DNA of 64,000 nucleotides, taken from positions 3,038,001 to 3,102,000 of the forward strand of contig NZ_VFQE01000001.1 of NCBI RefSeq assembly GCF_006717095.1, in the 5' to 3' direction. The position numbers and the translations under genes are program-made. The DNA is from Blastococcus colisei (lineage in GTDB: Bacteria; Actinomycetota; Actinomycetes; Mycobacteriales; Geodermatophilaceae). Every line of letters begins with the position of its first letter. Positions within the stretch are counted from its first letter, which is position 1. Of this stretch, positions 54,086-63,661 are shown piece after piece. The notes beneath the pieces are model-generated. The model was not told the DNA's origin, searched no databases, and saw only the letters and a list, made by a program, of their open reading frames with translations.

Positions 54086-55698
54086 GATCGAGCCTGTCGC
54101 GCGAACGGTGGCGGATGAGCCGCCGCGGTGCATCGCTGGGTGATGTTGCGCTGTGAGTCGGGGGGCGGGCGCCGGTTGATGGTGGTCGGGAGCGGGGATA
54201 GTGGCCCGGTCAGCGCTGTCGGCGGTGCCGGCCGCCCCCGGATCAGGCGGTGGCCAGCCGGTGGGCGTGGATCTTGCGCAGGTTGTGCACGGTGCAGGCC
54301 AGCGACCACTCGGTCTTGGCGTTCTGCAGGCCGCGGCGGAGGAGCTGGCGTAGTCCCTGCCGGTCTTTGATCTGGCCGAAGACCGGTTCGACCGTGCGTC
54401 CTCGGAGGGCGTATTTCTCCGTGCCTTCGGGGGTGCGCAGCCTGTCCTGGGCGCGGGCGGTGGCCGGGCGGGAGGTCAGCGGTTTGTCCCCGGCGGGGTC
54501 CTCGCCGGCGGCGCGGCGTTCGTCGCTGATCATCGGGGCCAGCAGGCGCAGGCCGCGGGTCTCGGCCTCGGTGAAGGTCTCCTCGTTGGCGTAGCCGGCG
54601 TCGGCGACCCAGGTGTCGGGCGTCTCCTCGATGCCGGCCTGGTTCAGCTGCTCGGCGGCGTCATCGAGGACGGGAAACAGCTGATGGGCGTCGGTGGCCG
54701 CCTGGGTCAGCGTCTGGCCGACGATGAGCTGGTCTTCGGTGACCGCGGCCTGGGCGTTGTAGCCCTGCACCAGCCCCCGCCCGCCCCGCATCGTCCGCGA
54801 GTCCGGATCGGTGGCGTTGGCCCGCGGCGGCTTGTCCTTGTCCGGATTGCGGCCCGGTGGATGCTCGCCCGGTTGGGCGCCGCGGCGGGTGCCGGCGTCC
54901 TTGCGGCGCTGCCACTCGGCCTTCCTCACCTCCTGCTCGGCCACGGCCGCGGCCTGCTCGTCGTCCAGGCGCTGCTTGGCCTCCTTCAGTCGAGCCAACC
55001 GCTCGGCCCGCCGGCGCAGCGGCGGTGGCAGCTCATCCCCGCGGTCGTCGCCGTGTTCGGCGTCCTCGGCCGCGTCGATGCGCGTCTGTTCGTCGAGCAG
55101 CTCGGCGGCCAGCTGGTCGTAGCGGGCCTGCTCCTCGGCGACCTGGTGGGCCAGCGACGCCGAGGTGTGGTTCTTCGACCAGGAGGCGTTCGCGGCGATC
55201 TTCGTCCCGTCCACCGCGATCACGCCCAGCCGCACCATCCCGGCCTCGTGACACACCCGCAGCACCTGCGCGAACAGCTCCTGCAGCGGCTGGCGGTGAC
55301 GCGTGACGAACCGGGCGATCGTGGCGTGATCGGGCACCCGATTGCCGGCCAGCACCCGGAACGCCACATCGCGGACACAGTGCCGCTCGATCGCCCGCGA
55401 CGAGCGCACCCCGACCGCGTGCGCGTACAGCAGCACCGCCACCATCAGCGCCGGGTCGAACGCCGCCGCGCCCTGCCCGTTGGCCCGATACGAGCGCTTG
55501 AACCCCGACAGGTCGAACGAGTCCACCGCATCCTTGACCGTCCAGGCCAGCTCCCCGTCGGGCAGCCAATCCCGCACATCCGGCGGCAGCAGGAACCCCT
55601 GATCGACATCCCCGCGGATGAAGTTCTGCGGCATACCCCAGTCTCCCGCCGCCCAGGATGATCATCAATCAGGCGCGCTTTGTGCGACAGGCTCGATC
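54086..55698 (-). mobile_element. IS1182-type insertion sequence, complete
   Basis: About 1.61 kb with 15-bp perfect terminal inverted repeats: GATCGAGCCTGTCGC at 54086-54100 and its complement at 55684-55698. Because GATC is self-complementary, the outer four bases could instead be a target duplication (GATC on both sides) with 11-bp terminal repeats. It holds one full-length transposase gene on the minus strand, plus a ~140-bp non-coding left end (54101-54242). It sits in the pepA-lpdA intergenic region without breaking a gene. Confidence 0.85.
54243..55634 (-). CDS. IS1182 family transposase
   Basis: 463 residues, DDE transposase. The N-terminal domain has FLLPPDVRDWLPDGELAW, the middle carries the first Asp in GVIAVDGTKIAANAS, then a long Arg/Glu-rich insertion (about 175-285), the second Asp in WVADAGYANEE and the Glu in TVEPVFGQIKDRQGL with the C-terminal HNLRKIH. 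All catalytic positions are intact with no frameshift, so it is potentially active. ATG at 55632-55634. Confidence 0.92.
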   Translation of the reverse strand: MPQNFIRGDVDQGFLLPPDVRDWLPDGELAWTVKDAVDSFDLSGFKRSYRANGQGAAAFDPALMVAVLLYAHAVGVRSSRAIERHCVRDVAFRVLAGNRVPDHATIARFVTRHRQPLQELFAQVLRVCHEAGMVRLGVIAVDGTKIAANASWSKNHTSASLAHQVAEEQARYDQLAAELLDEQTRIDAAEDAEHGDDRGDELPPPLRRRAERLARLKEAKQRLDDEQAAAVAEQEVRKAEWQRRKDAGTRRGAQPGEHPPGRNPDKDKPPRANATDPDSRTMRGGRGLVQGYNAQAAVTEDQLIVGQTLTQAATDAHQLFPVLDDAAEQLNQAGIEETPDTWVADAGYANEETFTEAETRGLRLLAPMISDERRAAGEDPAGDKPLTSRPATARAQDRLRTPEGTEKYALRGRTVEPVFGQIKDRQGLRQLLRRGLQNAKTEWSLACTVHNLRKIHAHRLATA

Positions 55699-55707
55699 AT
55701 CGGTGGT

Positions 55708-55735
55708 CCTCCCTCACTGTCGACGGTGAGGGAGG
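55708..55735. terminator. Hairpin beside the insertion sequence
   Basis: 10-bp stem (55708-55717 with 55726-55735), 8-nt loop, between the IS right end and the stop of the 55766 gene; it probably terminates that minus-strand gene. Confidence 0.65.
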
Positions 55736-55765
55736 CCCCTGAACGGTGAGGCAGGACGACGTCGC

Positions 55766-56125
55766 CTACAGGCGGTTCTGCTTCTGGCGGGCGCTCCAGT
55801 CGCGCATGCGCTGGGGATAGCCGGTCACCTGGGCGTCGTAGACGGGGATGGCCAGGTCGCGGGAGAGCCTGCGGGCCACGCCCGGGCCGTCGATGCGCCG
55901 GCGGGTCCACTCCCCATCGGCGGCGACCAGCACGATCGTCGTCTCGGTCACCGCTGTCCGCGGCTCGACGTACCCCTCGACCCCGCGACGGCTGGCCACG
56001 AACTGCTCGAGGTGGGTCAGGTCCACCCGCTGGGAGCCGCGGTCCAGGGTGCCCCGCCGCCCGTCGTCCCGCGTACGCCCCGGACGACCGCGCCCCCTGC
56101 CGCGCAACCGGTCGAACAGCCCCAT
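55766..56125 (-). CDS. Conserved actinobacterial protein (MGLFDRLRGR type)
   Basis: 119 residues, function unknown. A basic, Arg/Gly-rich N-terminus is followed by a conserved part: RVDLTHLEQFVASRRGVEGY, ETTIVLVAADGEWTRRRIDG and YDAQVTGYPQRMRDW. The same protein lies next to lpdA in other actinobacteria, which suggests but does not prove a link with oxoacid dehydrogenases. ATG at 56123-56125 has GGAGAGG upstream. Divergent from lpdA. Confidence 0.8.
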   Translation of the reverse strand: MGLFDRLRGRGRGRPGRTRDDGRRGTLDRGSQRVDLTHLEQFVASRRGVEGYVEPRTAVTETTIVLVAADGEWTRRRIDGPGVARRLSRDLAIPVYDAQVTGYPQRMRDWSARQKQNRL

Positions 56126-56304
56126 CGCGCCTCTCCCGTCGTCGGTCACCTTGCTCGGCGGCTCGGCGATCACGGCTCGGTGATCATCGGCACGCTCGGG
56201 AAGGGCAACGGCGCCCCGGGCCAGGTCGTTCCCGGAGTGGCAGGATGAGCACCAAGCCCCCGCCCGCACGAGCGGGACGCCGACCACTGCATCGAGGAGA
56301 ACTC

Positions 56305-57684
56305 GTGAGCTCACCCACCTCCCCCGCCGACCTGGTCATCCTCGGTGGTGGCTCCGGTGGCTACGCCGCGGCCTTCCGCGCGACCGAGCTGGGCCTGAAC
56401 GTCGTCCTGATCGAGAAGGACAAGGTCGGCGGCACCTGCCTGCACCGCGGCTGCATCCCGACCAAGGCGCTGCTGCACGCCGGCGAGGTCGCCGACCTCG
56501 CGCGCGAGGGCGAGCAGTTCGGCGTGAAGACGTCGCTGGCCGGCATCGACATGGACGGGGTCAACGCCTACAAGGACGGCGTCGTCTCCAAGCTCTACAA
56601 GGGTCTGCAGGGCCTGGTGAAGGCGCGCAAGATCACCTACGTCGAGGGCGAGGGCCGGCTGACCTCGCCGACGACGGTCGAGGTGAACGGCCAGACCTAC
56701 GAGGGCAAGCACATCCTGCTGGCGACCGGGTCGTACGCCCGATCGCTGCCCGGTCTGGAGATCGACGGCAAGAAGATCATCACCAGCGACCACGCCCTCA
56801 ACCTCGACCGGGTCCCGGCGTCGGCGATCATCCTCGGTGGCGGCGTCATCGGATGCGAGTTCGCGAGCGCCTGGAAGTCCTTCGGCGTCGACGTCACGAT
56901 CGTCGAGGCACTGCCCCACCTGGTACCGCTGGAGGACGAGTCCGCCTCCAAGCTGCTCGAGCGCGCGTTCCGCCGTCGCAAGATCGCCTTCGAGCTGGGC
57001 AGCCGCTTCTCCGGCGTGCAGGACACCGACAACGGCGTCAAGGTCTCGCTCGAGAACGGCAAGGAGATCGAGGCGGAGCTGCTGCTCGTCGCCGTCGGCC
57101 GCGGCCCGGTCAGCCAGGGCCTCGGCTACGAGGAGGCGGGCGTGCAGATGGACCGCGGATACGTCCTCGTCGACGAGTACTGCCGGACCAGCGTCCCGAC
57201 GATCTCCGCCGTCGGCGACCTCATCCCCACCCTCCAGCTGGCCCACGTCGGCTTCGGCGAGGGCATCCTCGTCGCCGAGCGCATCGCCGGGCTCACGCCC
57301 GCCCCGATCGACTACGCCGGGGTTCCGCGCATCACCTACTCCGACCCCGAGGTCGCCTCCGTCGGGCTGACCGAGGCCCAGGCCAAGGAGAAGTACGGCG
57401 ACGTCAAGACGCTGACCTACGACCTCGCCGGCAACGGCCGCAGCCAGATCCTGAAGACGACGGGCGCGGTCAAGCTGATCCAGGCCGAGGACGGTCCGGT
57501 CGTCGGCATCCACATGGTCGGCAGCCGGGTCGGCGAGCTCATCGCCGAGGCGCAGTTGATCTACAACTGGGAAGCCGAGGCCGACGACGTCGCCAGCCTC
57601 ATCCACCCCCACCCGACGCAGAGCGAGGCGCTGGGTGAGGCCCACCTCGCCCTCGCCGGCAAGCCCCTGCACGTGCACGGCTGA
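56305..57684 (+). CDS. lpdA: Dihydrolipoyl dehydrogenase (E3)
   Basis: 459 residues. FAD motif [10 protein letters not shown], redox-active disulfide [19 protein letters not shown] motif [18 protein letters not shown] and the C-terminal catalytic His-Glu ([14 protein letters not shown]). It reoxidises dihydrolipoyl groups of oxoacid dehydrogenase and glycine cleavage complexes. GTG 56305 with GAGGAGA 6 nt upstream is chosen over the longer frame from 56245. It precedes sucB by 47 bp. Confidence 0.95.
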   Translation: MSSPTSPADLVILGGGSGGYAAAFRATELGLNVVLIEKDKVGGTCLHRGCIPTKALLHAGEVADLAREGEQFGVKTSLAGIDMDGVNAYKDGVVSKLYKGLQGLVKARKITYVEGEGRLTSPTTVEVNGQTYEGKHILLATGSYARSLPGLEIDGKKIITSDHALNLDRVPASAIILGGGVIGCEFASAWKSFGVDVTIVEALPHLVPLEDESASKLLERAFRRRKIAFELGSRFSGVQDTDNGVKVSLENGKEIEAELLLVAVGRGPVSQGLGYEEAGVQMDRGYVLVDEYCRTSVPTISAVGDLIPTLQLAHVGFGEGILVAERIAGLTPAPIDYAGVPRITYSDPEVASVGLTEAQAKEKYGDVKTLTYDLAGNGRSQILKTTGAVKLIQAEDGPVVGIHMVGSRVGELIAEAQLIYNWEAEADDVASLIHPHPTQSEALGEAHLALAGKPLHVHG

Positions 57685-57731
57685 TTCGTCCGCTCGTCCC
57701 CTCCCCCCACGCCAGAAGGAGCACTGCCCCG

Positions 57732-59615
57732 ATGCCGACGTCCGTCACCATGCCCGCCCTGGGCGAGAGCGTCACCGAGGGCACGGTCACCCGCTGGCTC
57801 AAGCAGGAAGGTGAGCAGGTCGAGGTCGACGAGCCCCTCCTCGAGGTGTCGACCGACAAGGTCGACACCGAGATCCCCTCCCCGGCCGCCGGGGTGCTGA
57901 CCAAGATCGTGGTCGCCGAGGACGAGACCGTCGAGGTCGGCGCGGAGCTGGCCGTCATCGGTGGAAACGGCGACAGCGGTGGCGGCGGGCAGGCGTCCGG
58001 CCAGGGTTCGGCCGAGGACGCCGAGACCCCGCAGACCCCCGACCAGCAGGTCGAGGACGCGGGCGCGGAGCCGCAGCAGGAGGAGCAGCCTGCCCCGCAG
58101 GAGGAGCCCGCCCCGCAGGAGGAGCCGGCGCCCGCGGCGGCCGACAGCGGTTCCGGCGGCGGTGACGGCGGTGGCGGCGGTGGCGAAGGCACCCCGGTGA
58201 CCATGCCCGCGCTGGGCGAGAGCGTCACCGAGGGCACGGTCACCCGGTGGCTGAAGTCCGTCGGCGACGAGGTGACCGCGGACGAGCCGCTGCTCGAGGT
58301 CTCCACCGACAAGGTGGACACCGAGATCCCCTCGCCGGTCAGCGGCACGCTGCTGGAGATCACGGTCAACGAGGACGAGACCGTCGACGTCGGCGCGCAG
58401 CTCGCCGTGATCGGCAGCGGGACCGCCGGCGGCGGCTCGGCTCCCGCGCCTGCCCAGGAGGCTCCCCAGCAGGAAGCCCCGAAGCAGGAGACGGCTGAGG
58501 AGAAGCCTCAGGCCGCGCCGGAGGCCAAGCCCGCTGCTGCCGCGACCGCCCAGCCCGGTGGCGACTACGGCGCCAGTGGCGCGCAGCCCGCGCAGTCGCC
58601 GACGTCCGCGCCGCCGCCCCAGGTGGCGCCGCAGGCGCCCGCCGCGCAGCAGTCGTCCGGCGGCGACGGTTCCGGCGCCTACGTGACGCCGCTGGTGCGG
58701 CGGCTGGCCGCGGAGAAGGGCGTGGACCTCGCCAGCGTGTCCGGCAGCGGTGTCGGCGGACGGATCCGGAAGCAGGACGTGCTCGCCGCGGCGGAGAAGT
58801 CCGCCGCTCCCGCGGCCGCTCCAGCCGCCGCAGGCGCAGGCGCAGGCGCTCCGAGGACGCCGTCGCCGGCGGCCACGCCGGACACCTCGGTGCGGGGCCG
58901 TACCGAGAAGATGTCGCGGCTGCGCACGGTCATCGCCCGCCGGATGGTGGAGTCGCTGCAGGTCAGTGCCCAGCTGACGACCGTGGTCGAGGCCGACGTC
59001 ACCCGCATCGCGAACCTGCGCCAGCAGTCGAAGAAGGACTTCGAGTCGCGCGAGGGCGTCAAGCTCTCGTTCCTGCCCTTCTTCGCCAAGGCGGCGGTCG
59101 AGGCGCTCAAGGCGCACCCGTCGGTGAACTCCTCGATCGACCAGGAGGCGGGCACCGTCACCTACCACGACGCCGAGAACCTCGGCGTCGCGGTGGACAC
59201 CGAGCGCGGGCTGCTGGTGCCGGTCATCCACGACGCCGGCGACCTGAGCCTGGGCGGCATCGCCCGCAAGATCGCGGACCTGGCCGAGCGCACCCGCTCC
59301 AACAAGGTGACCCCTGACGAGCTGGGTGGCGGGACGTTCACGCTGACCAACACCGGCAGCCGGGGCGCGCTCTTCGACACCCCGATCATCAACCAGCCGC
59401 AGGTGGCCATCCTCGGCGTCGGCTCGGTGGTCAAGCGTCCGGTGGTCGTCAACGATCCGGAGCTCGGCGAGGTCATCGCCGTCCGGTCGATGGTCTACCT
59501 GGCCCTGACCTACGACCACCGCATCGTCGACGGCGCGGACGCGGCCCGGTTCCTCACGACCGTCCGGGAACGGCTCGAGGCCGGCCAGTTCCAGGGCGAG
59601 CTCGGGCTCGCCTGA
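57732..59615 (+). CDS. sucB: 2-oxoacid dehydrogenase E2, dihydrolipoyl succinyl/acetyltransferase
   Basis: 627 residues. Two lipoyl domains (about 1-80 and 155-235), each with the lipoylated Lys in [12 protein letters not shown]. They are joined by Glu/Gln/Pro-rich swinging linkers, followed by an E3/E1-binding domain ([20 protein letters not shown]) and the catalytic core ending with [13 protein letters not shown] (His and Asp). In actinobacteria this protein serves 2-oxoglutarate and pyruvate dehydrogenase; the M. tuberculosis equivalent is DlaT. Ribosome site AGAAGGAG. A hairpin terminator follows. Confidence 0.93.
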   Translation: MPTSVTMPALGESVTEGTVTRWLKQEGEQVEVDEPLLEVSTDKVDTEIPSPAAGVLTKIVVAEDETVEVGAELAVIGGNGDSGGGGQASGQGSAEDAETPQTPDQQVEDAGAEPQQEEQPAPQEEPAPQEEPAPAAADSGSGGGDGGGGGGEGTPVTMPALGESVTEGTVTRWLKSVGDEVTADEPLLEVSTDKVDTEIPSPVSGTLLEITVNEDETVDVGAQLAVIGSGTAGGGSAPAPAQEAPQQEAPKQETAEEKPQAAPEAKPAAAATAQPGGDYGASGAQPAQSPTSAPPPQVAPQAPAAQQSSGGDGSGAYVTPLVRRLAAEKGVDLASVSGSGVGGRIRKQDVLAAAEKSAAPAAAPAAAGAGAGAPRTPSPAATPDTSVRGRTEKMSRLRTVIARRMVESLQVSAQLTTVVEADVTRIANLRQQSKKDFESREGVKLSFLPFFAKAAVEALKAHPSVNSSIDQEAGTVTYHDAENLGVAVDTERGLLVPVIHDAGDLSLGGIARKIADLAERTRSNKVTPDELGGGTFTLTNTGSRGALFDTPIINQPQVAILGVGSVVKRPVVVNDPELGEVIAVRSMVYLALTYDHRIVDGADAARFLTTVRERLEAGQFQGELGLA

Positions 59616-59623
59616 GCGGGTTC

Positions 59624-59657
59624 CCCCTGCCCCCACCGCTCGCGGCGGGGGCAGGGG
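59624..59657 (+). terminator. Terminator after sucB
   Basis: Perfect 11-bp GC stem (59624-59634 with 59647-59657), 9 nt after the sucB stop. Confidence 0.75.
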
Positions 59658-59687
59658 TCGCCGTCACCAGCTGTCGGAGGAGGGGTC

Positions 59688-60596
59688 CTGAAGGTCGCGG
59701 TCACGGGCGCGTCAGGAAACATCGGCAGCGCGCTGGTCCCGGCGCTGCGGGCCGACGGTCACGAGATCATCCGGCTCGTGCGGCGCACCCCGCGGACGGC
59801 CGACGAACACCGCTGGGATCCGGAGCACCGCCGCATCGACCCCGCGGTGCTGGCCGACGTCGACGCCGTGGTGAACCTCGCCGGGGCCTCCATCACGCCT
59901 CGTCCGTGGACGCGCGCCTACGAGCAGCGGCTGCTCACCAGCCGGGTCGACAGCACGGCCACGATCAGCGAGGCCCTCGCCGCCGTCGCGGCCGACGATC
60001 CCGGGCGTCCCCGGGCGCTGCTCTCCGGCTCCGGAGCGGGCTTCTACGGGGACACCGCTGACCGGCTGGTCACCGAGGACGACCCGCCGGGCGACGACTT
60101 CATCGCGCGCATGGCCGTCGAGTGGGAGGCCGCCACCGCACCGGCGCAGGAGGCCGGTGTGCGAGTGGTGTGCCTGCGCACCGGTCTCGTCCTCGCCCCG
60201 GGGGCGCCGCTGGTACGGGTGCTCGGCCTGGTCTTCCGGCTGGGGCTGGGGGGGCGCATCGGATCCGGGCGCCAGTACTGGCCGTGGATCGCACTGGCCG
60301 ACCAGATCGGCGCCATCCGGCATCTGCTCGCCGCCGACGTGTCCGGGCCGGTGAACCTGACCGCACCGAGCCCGGCGACCAACGCCGAGTTCGCCACGAC
60401 CTTCGCGCGCGTGCTGCACCGCCCCGCCGTCCTGCCCGTTCCCGGTGTGCTGCTCACGGTCGCGCTGCGTGACTTCGCCCGCAACGGAGTGGTGGGCGGG
60501 CAGCGGGCCCTGCCCACGCGGTTGCAACAGTCCGGCTACACGTTCGCCGAGACCTCGCTGGAGGGTGCGCTCCGCACGGCCGTCGGCCGGGACTGA
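59688..60596 (+). CDS. TIGR01777 family epimerase-like protein (extended SDR, DUF1731), CTG start
   Basis: 302 residues. The Rossmann motif VAVTGASGNIGSAL begins two codons after CTG at 59688, and GGAGGAGGGG lies a few bases upstream. No ATG, GTG or TTG occurs in frame before the motif; the first downstream candidate (GTG 59778) would delete the NAD-binding loop. Later segments (NLAGASI, SGSGAGFYGD, GLVLAPGAPLVRVL, LRDFARNGVVGGQRALPTRL) match the TIGR01777/DUF1731 family, the Rv2216 homologue. The start is therefore read as CTG. Cofactor-dependent epimerase; substrate unknown. Confidence 0.85.
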   Translation: MKVAVTGASGNIGSALVPALRADGHEIIRLVRRTPRTADEHRWDPEHRRIDPAVLADVDAVVNLAGASITPRPWTRAYEQRLLTSRVDSTATISEALAAVAADDPGRPRALLSGSGAGFYGDTADRLVTEDDPPGDDFIARMAVEWEAATAPAQEAGVRVVCLRTGLVLAPGAPLVRVLGLVFRLGLGGRIGSGRQYWPWIALADQIGAIRHLLAADVSGPVNLTAPSPATNAEFATTFARVLHRPAVLPVPGVLLTVALRDFARNGVVGGQRALPTRLQQSGYTFAETSLEGALRTAVGRD

Positions 60597-60603
60597 CCTG
60601 CCC

Positions 60604-62304
60604 TCAGGACAGCCGGCGCGCGCTCTCGATCCGCCACCCGTCGGTGGTGCGCACCAGGACCATCCGCACCGTCGCCTCGGCGCGGCCGGGCACAGTCCGC
60701 ACGGCCGGCCCGTCCGGAGCCCCGGCCGGAACCACTGCGTAGTCGGCCCACCGGTCGACCAGGTCGAGCGCCACCCGGTCACCCGGGGTTCCGGCGGCGG
60801 TCACCGCGACCACCCTGGGAGCGAACCCGCGCAGCACCTCACCGGCGGCCGACAGCGCCCGGACGTGTTCCTCGTCGGCGGTGCGCACGCCGCTTCCCTC
60901 CGTGTAGACGTCGGCCAGCCGCTCGACCGATCCGGAGGCGAATGCCGCCGCCCGGTGCGCGTAGAGCTCGGCGACCACCGCCCGCCAGCCCTGGACCGAG
61001 TCCGGCACCCCGGCAGGGGCCGGCGCCTGCGCGGCTTCGGGGCGGGGTGCCACCGCGCCCACGTCGGGTGCACGGGATCTGCCTGGGCCCGCCGCACCGC
61101 CCTCCCCGTCAGGTGTGGGCGCTCTCCCGCGCCCGGGCAGGTCGGCGACCACGGCGGCGACGACGGTCTCCGCCGAGCTGTCACCGGTGGGCACGGTGTC
61201 CGTCAGCCGGTACACGCCCAGCGCGCCGGCGCCCACGAGCAGCACCGCCAGCGCCCCGAGTGCCACCCGGCGGACGGCGGGAGCACCGGCGCGCCGGGCG
61301 GTCCGATCCGCTGACGTCCGGCGCCAGCGTGCCCACCGCCCGGGCGCCTCGGCGATCACCGGCGCGGGCCGGGGCCGGCGGCCGGCCACCTGATGGGTCA
61401 GTTCCGTCCGCGGCCCACGACCGGTGCGGCCCAGGTCCGCATCGGGAACGCCGTCGACGGGCAGCCGGACCGGCTCGGGACGGCAGGCGTGCCGCAGGTC
61501 CAGGGCGAACGCCGCAGCCGACCCGCGGTCGTGCGGGTCGTCGGCCAGGCCCCGGTTGATGACGGCAACGAGTTCGGGCGGCGCATCGGGCGCCAGTTCC
61601 GCGAGGTCGGGAAGCAGCCCTACGGCCGCCACGGCGAGGGTGTCGGCCGGCGTCGCGGCGTTCCAGGGGGCGATGCCGGTCAGGGCGTGGAACGCCGCCG
61701 CGGCGATGCCGAAGACGTCGGATGCCGGTCCAGGTGCGCCGCCCCGAGCGACGGTGGGGTCGACGTAGGGCGGCGTGACCTCCGCGGCCGCGGCCTCCCC
61801 CAGCACCCGTCCCACGCCCAGGTCGGTCAGGACCGGGCGGCCCTCGGCGGTGAAGACGATGTTGCCCGGGGAGAGGTCGCCGTGGACCACCCCGTTGCCG
61901 TGGGCGTGCGCCAGAGCAGCGGCGACGGGGGCGATCGCCGTCACCACCTCCCCCGGACGGAGGCGCCCCCGCCGCGCCAGCAACGCCGCCAGGCTGCCAC
62001 CGGCCAGCAGTTCCAGGACGAGGGCGACGCGGGTGGCCCCGCCGCGCTGCGGCTGGTGGACCACCTCGATCAGCCGCACCAGATGGGGGTGGTCGAGCCC
62101 ACCGAGCAGGGCCGCCTCCCGTGCCTGCCGCTCCGGATCCCCCGCTACGAGCACCTTGACGGCGACCGGTTCGCCACCGCGCCGCGGCGCCGCGCGCCAG
62201 ACCTCTCCCGAACCACCTCGACCGAGCAGCGTCTCCAGCGTGTAGCCGGGAACCACGGGCGGCCGGAGAGCACCGGCATCCGCGGGCGGAACTGCGGCAG
62301 GCAT
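60604..62304 (-). CDS. Membrane-anchored Ser/Thr protein kinase, non-RD, with extracytoplasmic NTF2-like domain
   Basis: 566 residues. Kinase domain about 20-270: Gly loop LGRGGSGEVW, VAVK lysine, catalytic loop HGDLSPGNIVF (HGD in place of HRD) and TDLGVGR in place of DFG. A Pro/Arg-rich juxtamembrane stretch, one membrane helix ([19 protein letters not shown]), then ~170 extracytoplasmic residues resembling an NTF2/SnoaL fold (YAHRAAAFASGSVERLADVY, RMVLVRTTDGWRIES). No PASTA repeats. ATG 62304 is preferred because TACCGT lies 7 nt upstream (62312-62317). Convergent with the epimerase gene. Confidence 0.85.
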   Translation of the reverse strand: MPAAVPPADAGALRPPVVPGYTLETLLGRGGSGEVWRAAPRRGGEPVAVKVLVAGDPERQAREAALLGGLDHPHLVRLIEVVHQPQRGGATRVALVLELLAGGSLAALLARRGRLRPGEVVTAIAPVAAALAHAHGNGVVHGDLSPGNIVFTAEGRPVLTDLGVGRVLGEAAAAEVTPPYVDPTVARGGAPGPASDVFGIAAAAFHALTGIAPWNAATPADTLAVAAVGLLPDLAELAPDAPPELVAVINRGLADDPHDRGSAAAFALDLRHACRPEPVRLPVDGVPDADLGRTGRGPRTELTHQVAGRRPRPAPVIAEAPGRWARWRRTSADRTARRAGAPAVRRVALGALAVLLVGAGALGVYRLTDTVPTGDSSAETVVAAVVADLPGRGRAPTPDGEGGAAGPGRSRAPDVGAVAPRPEAAQAPAPAGVPDSVQGWRAVVAELYAHRAAAFASGSVERLADVYTEGSGVRTADEEHVRALSAAGEVLRGFAPRVVAVTAAGTPGDRVALDLVDRWADYAVVPAGAPDGPAVRTVPGRAEATVRMVLVRTTDGWRIESARRLS

Positions 62305-62311
62305 GCCCGGG

Positions 62312-62317
62312 ACGGTA
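62312..62317 (-). promoter_or_regulatory. -10 box of leaderless kinase gene
   Basis: TACCGT on the minus strand 7 nt before ATG 62304. Confidence 0.5.
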
Positions 62318-62398
62318 GGGCCCACCGGTGCGGGCAGCTGCGGTTGTCCACAGGCGGGACGCGCAGGGTCCGTCCGGTCGCCCTCTCCCGTCCCCGGC

Positions 62399-62404
62399 TA
62401 CCGT
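62399..62404 (+). promoter_or_regulatory. -10 box of leaderless flavoprotein gene
   Basis: TACCGT 6 nt before ATG 62411. Confidence 0.5.
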
Positions 62405-62410
62405 CGGACG

Positions 62411-63661
62411 ATGTCGTCGCGGGCCGAGGTCGTGGTGGTGGGGGCCGGGCTGGCCGGCCTGTCGGCCGCCACCCGGCTGGCGGCTGCCGACGTGGACGTG
62501 CAGGTGCTCGAGGCAGGCACCCACGTCGGCGGGCGGTTGGCCACCGAGCGCATCGACGGGTTCGTCGTCGACCGGGGCTTCCAGGTGCTCAACACGGGCT
62601 ATCCGCGCGCGGCCGACCTGGACCTCGACGCCCTGCGGCTGGGCTGGTTCCGGCGTGGTGCAGTCGTCCGCGTGGACGGCCGCGCCCACCGGGTGGTCGA
62701 CCCACGGCAGGCCCCGGGTGACGTCGTCGGAACGGCGACGGCCCCGATCGGCTCACTGCGGGACAAGGCCGCGCTCGCCGCCTTCTCCCTGCGTTCCGGG
62801 TACGCCCCCGTGGACCGGCTCCTCGCGTCCCCCGAGCGGACCGCGGAGCAGGCACTTCGATCGGCGGGCGCGGGCGACGTCGCCCTGGAGCGGTTCTTCC
62901 GGCCCTTCCTCGCCGGGGTGCTCCTCGAGGACGAGCTCGCCACGTCCAGCCGCTACCTCGACCTGCTGTGGCGCAGTTTCGTGCGAGGCTCCATCGGCCT
63001 CCCCGCCGCGGGCATGCAGGCCGTCGGTGAGCAGCTCGCCGGCCGGCTGGACCCCGAACGCCTCCACCTGCGGACCGCCGTGCGCGCCGTCTCCCGCGGC
63101 TCGGTCGTCACGGACGCCGGCACCTGGACGGCCGGCGCGGTCGTCGTCGCCACCGATCCGGGCACCGCGGCGCGGTTGCTGCCGGCCGTCGAGGCGTCGG
63201 CACCCCGGCAGGTCACGACCCATTTCCACGTGCTGCCGGAGTCACCGTGGCGGGAGCCCCTGATCGTCCTCGGACAACCGGCCGGCCGGCTGGTCAACAG
63301 CGTGGTCCTGTCCGACGCCCAGCCGCGCTACAGCCCCGACGGACGCGCGCTGGTGGCCAGCTCCAGCCTGGTGACGACCAGGGAGGACGAGGTCCGCACC
63401 GAGATCGCGGAGGCGCACGGCGTCGCTCCCTCGGACCTCGACCACCTCACGTCCGTCACGGTCCCCGGCGCCCAGCCCGCCGCCGTCCCGCCGCTGCAGC
63501 TGCGGCGCCCGGTCGACCTGGGCGACGGCATCTACGTCTGCGGCGACCACCGCGACACCCCGTCCATCCAGGGCGCGATGGCCAGCGGAGCCCGCGCAGC
63601 ACGCGCCGTCCTCCGCGCGCTACGTCCCACGACCGCCCCCGACGACCGGAGTGCCTCCTGA
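62411..63661 (+). CDS. NAD(P)/FAD-dependent oxidoreductase (amine oxidase/protoporphyrinogen oxidase-like)
   Basis: 416 residues. FAD-binding VVVVGAGLAGLSAATRLA and the second glycine-rich block GGRLATERIDGFVVDRG, with the C-terminal FAD signature YVCGDHRDTPSIQGAMASG. Resembles the phytoene-desaturase/amine-oxidase superfamily; the substrate is not predictable. ATG 62411 fits the domain start and the -10 box. Its TGA overlaps the ATG of the next gene (TGATG), so it is coupled to the peptidase E gene. Confidence 0.85.
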   Translation: MSSRAEVVVVGAGLAGLSAATRLAAADVDVQVLEAGTHVGGRLATERIDGFVVDRGFQVLNTGYPRAADLDLDALRLGWFRRGAVVRVDGRAHRVVDPRQAPGDVVGTATAPIGSLRDKAALAAFSLRSGYAPVDRLLASPERTAEQALRSAGAGDVALERFFRPFLAGVLLEDELATSSRYLDLLWRSFVRGSIGLPAAGMQAVGEQLAGRLDPERLHLRTAVRAVSRGSVVTDAGTWTAGAVVVATDPGTAARLLPAVEASAPRQVTTHFHVLPESPWREPLIVLGQPAGRLVNSVVLSDAQPRYSPDGRALVASSSLVTTREDEVRTEIAEAHGVAPSDLDHLTSVTVPGAQPAAVPPLQLRRPVDLGDGIYVCGDHRDTPSIQGAMASGARAARAVLRALRPTTAPDDRSAS

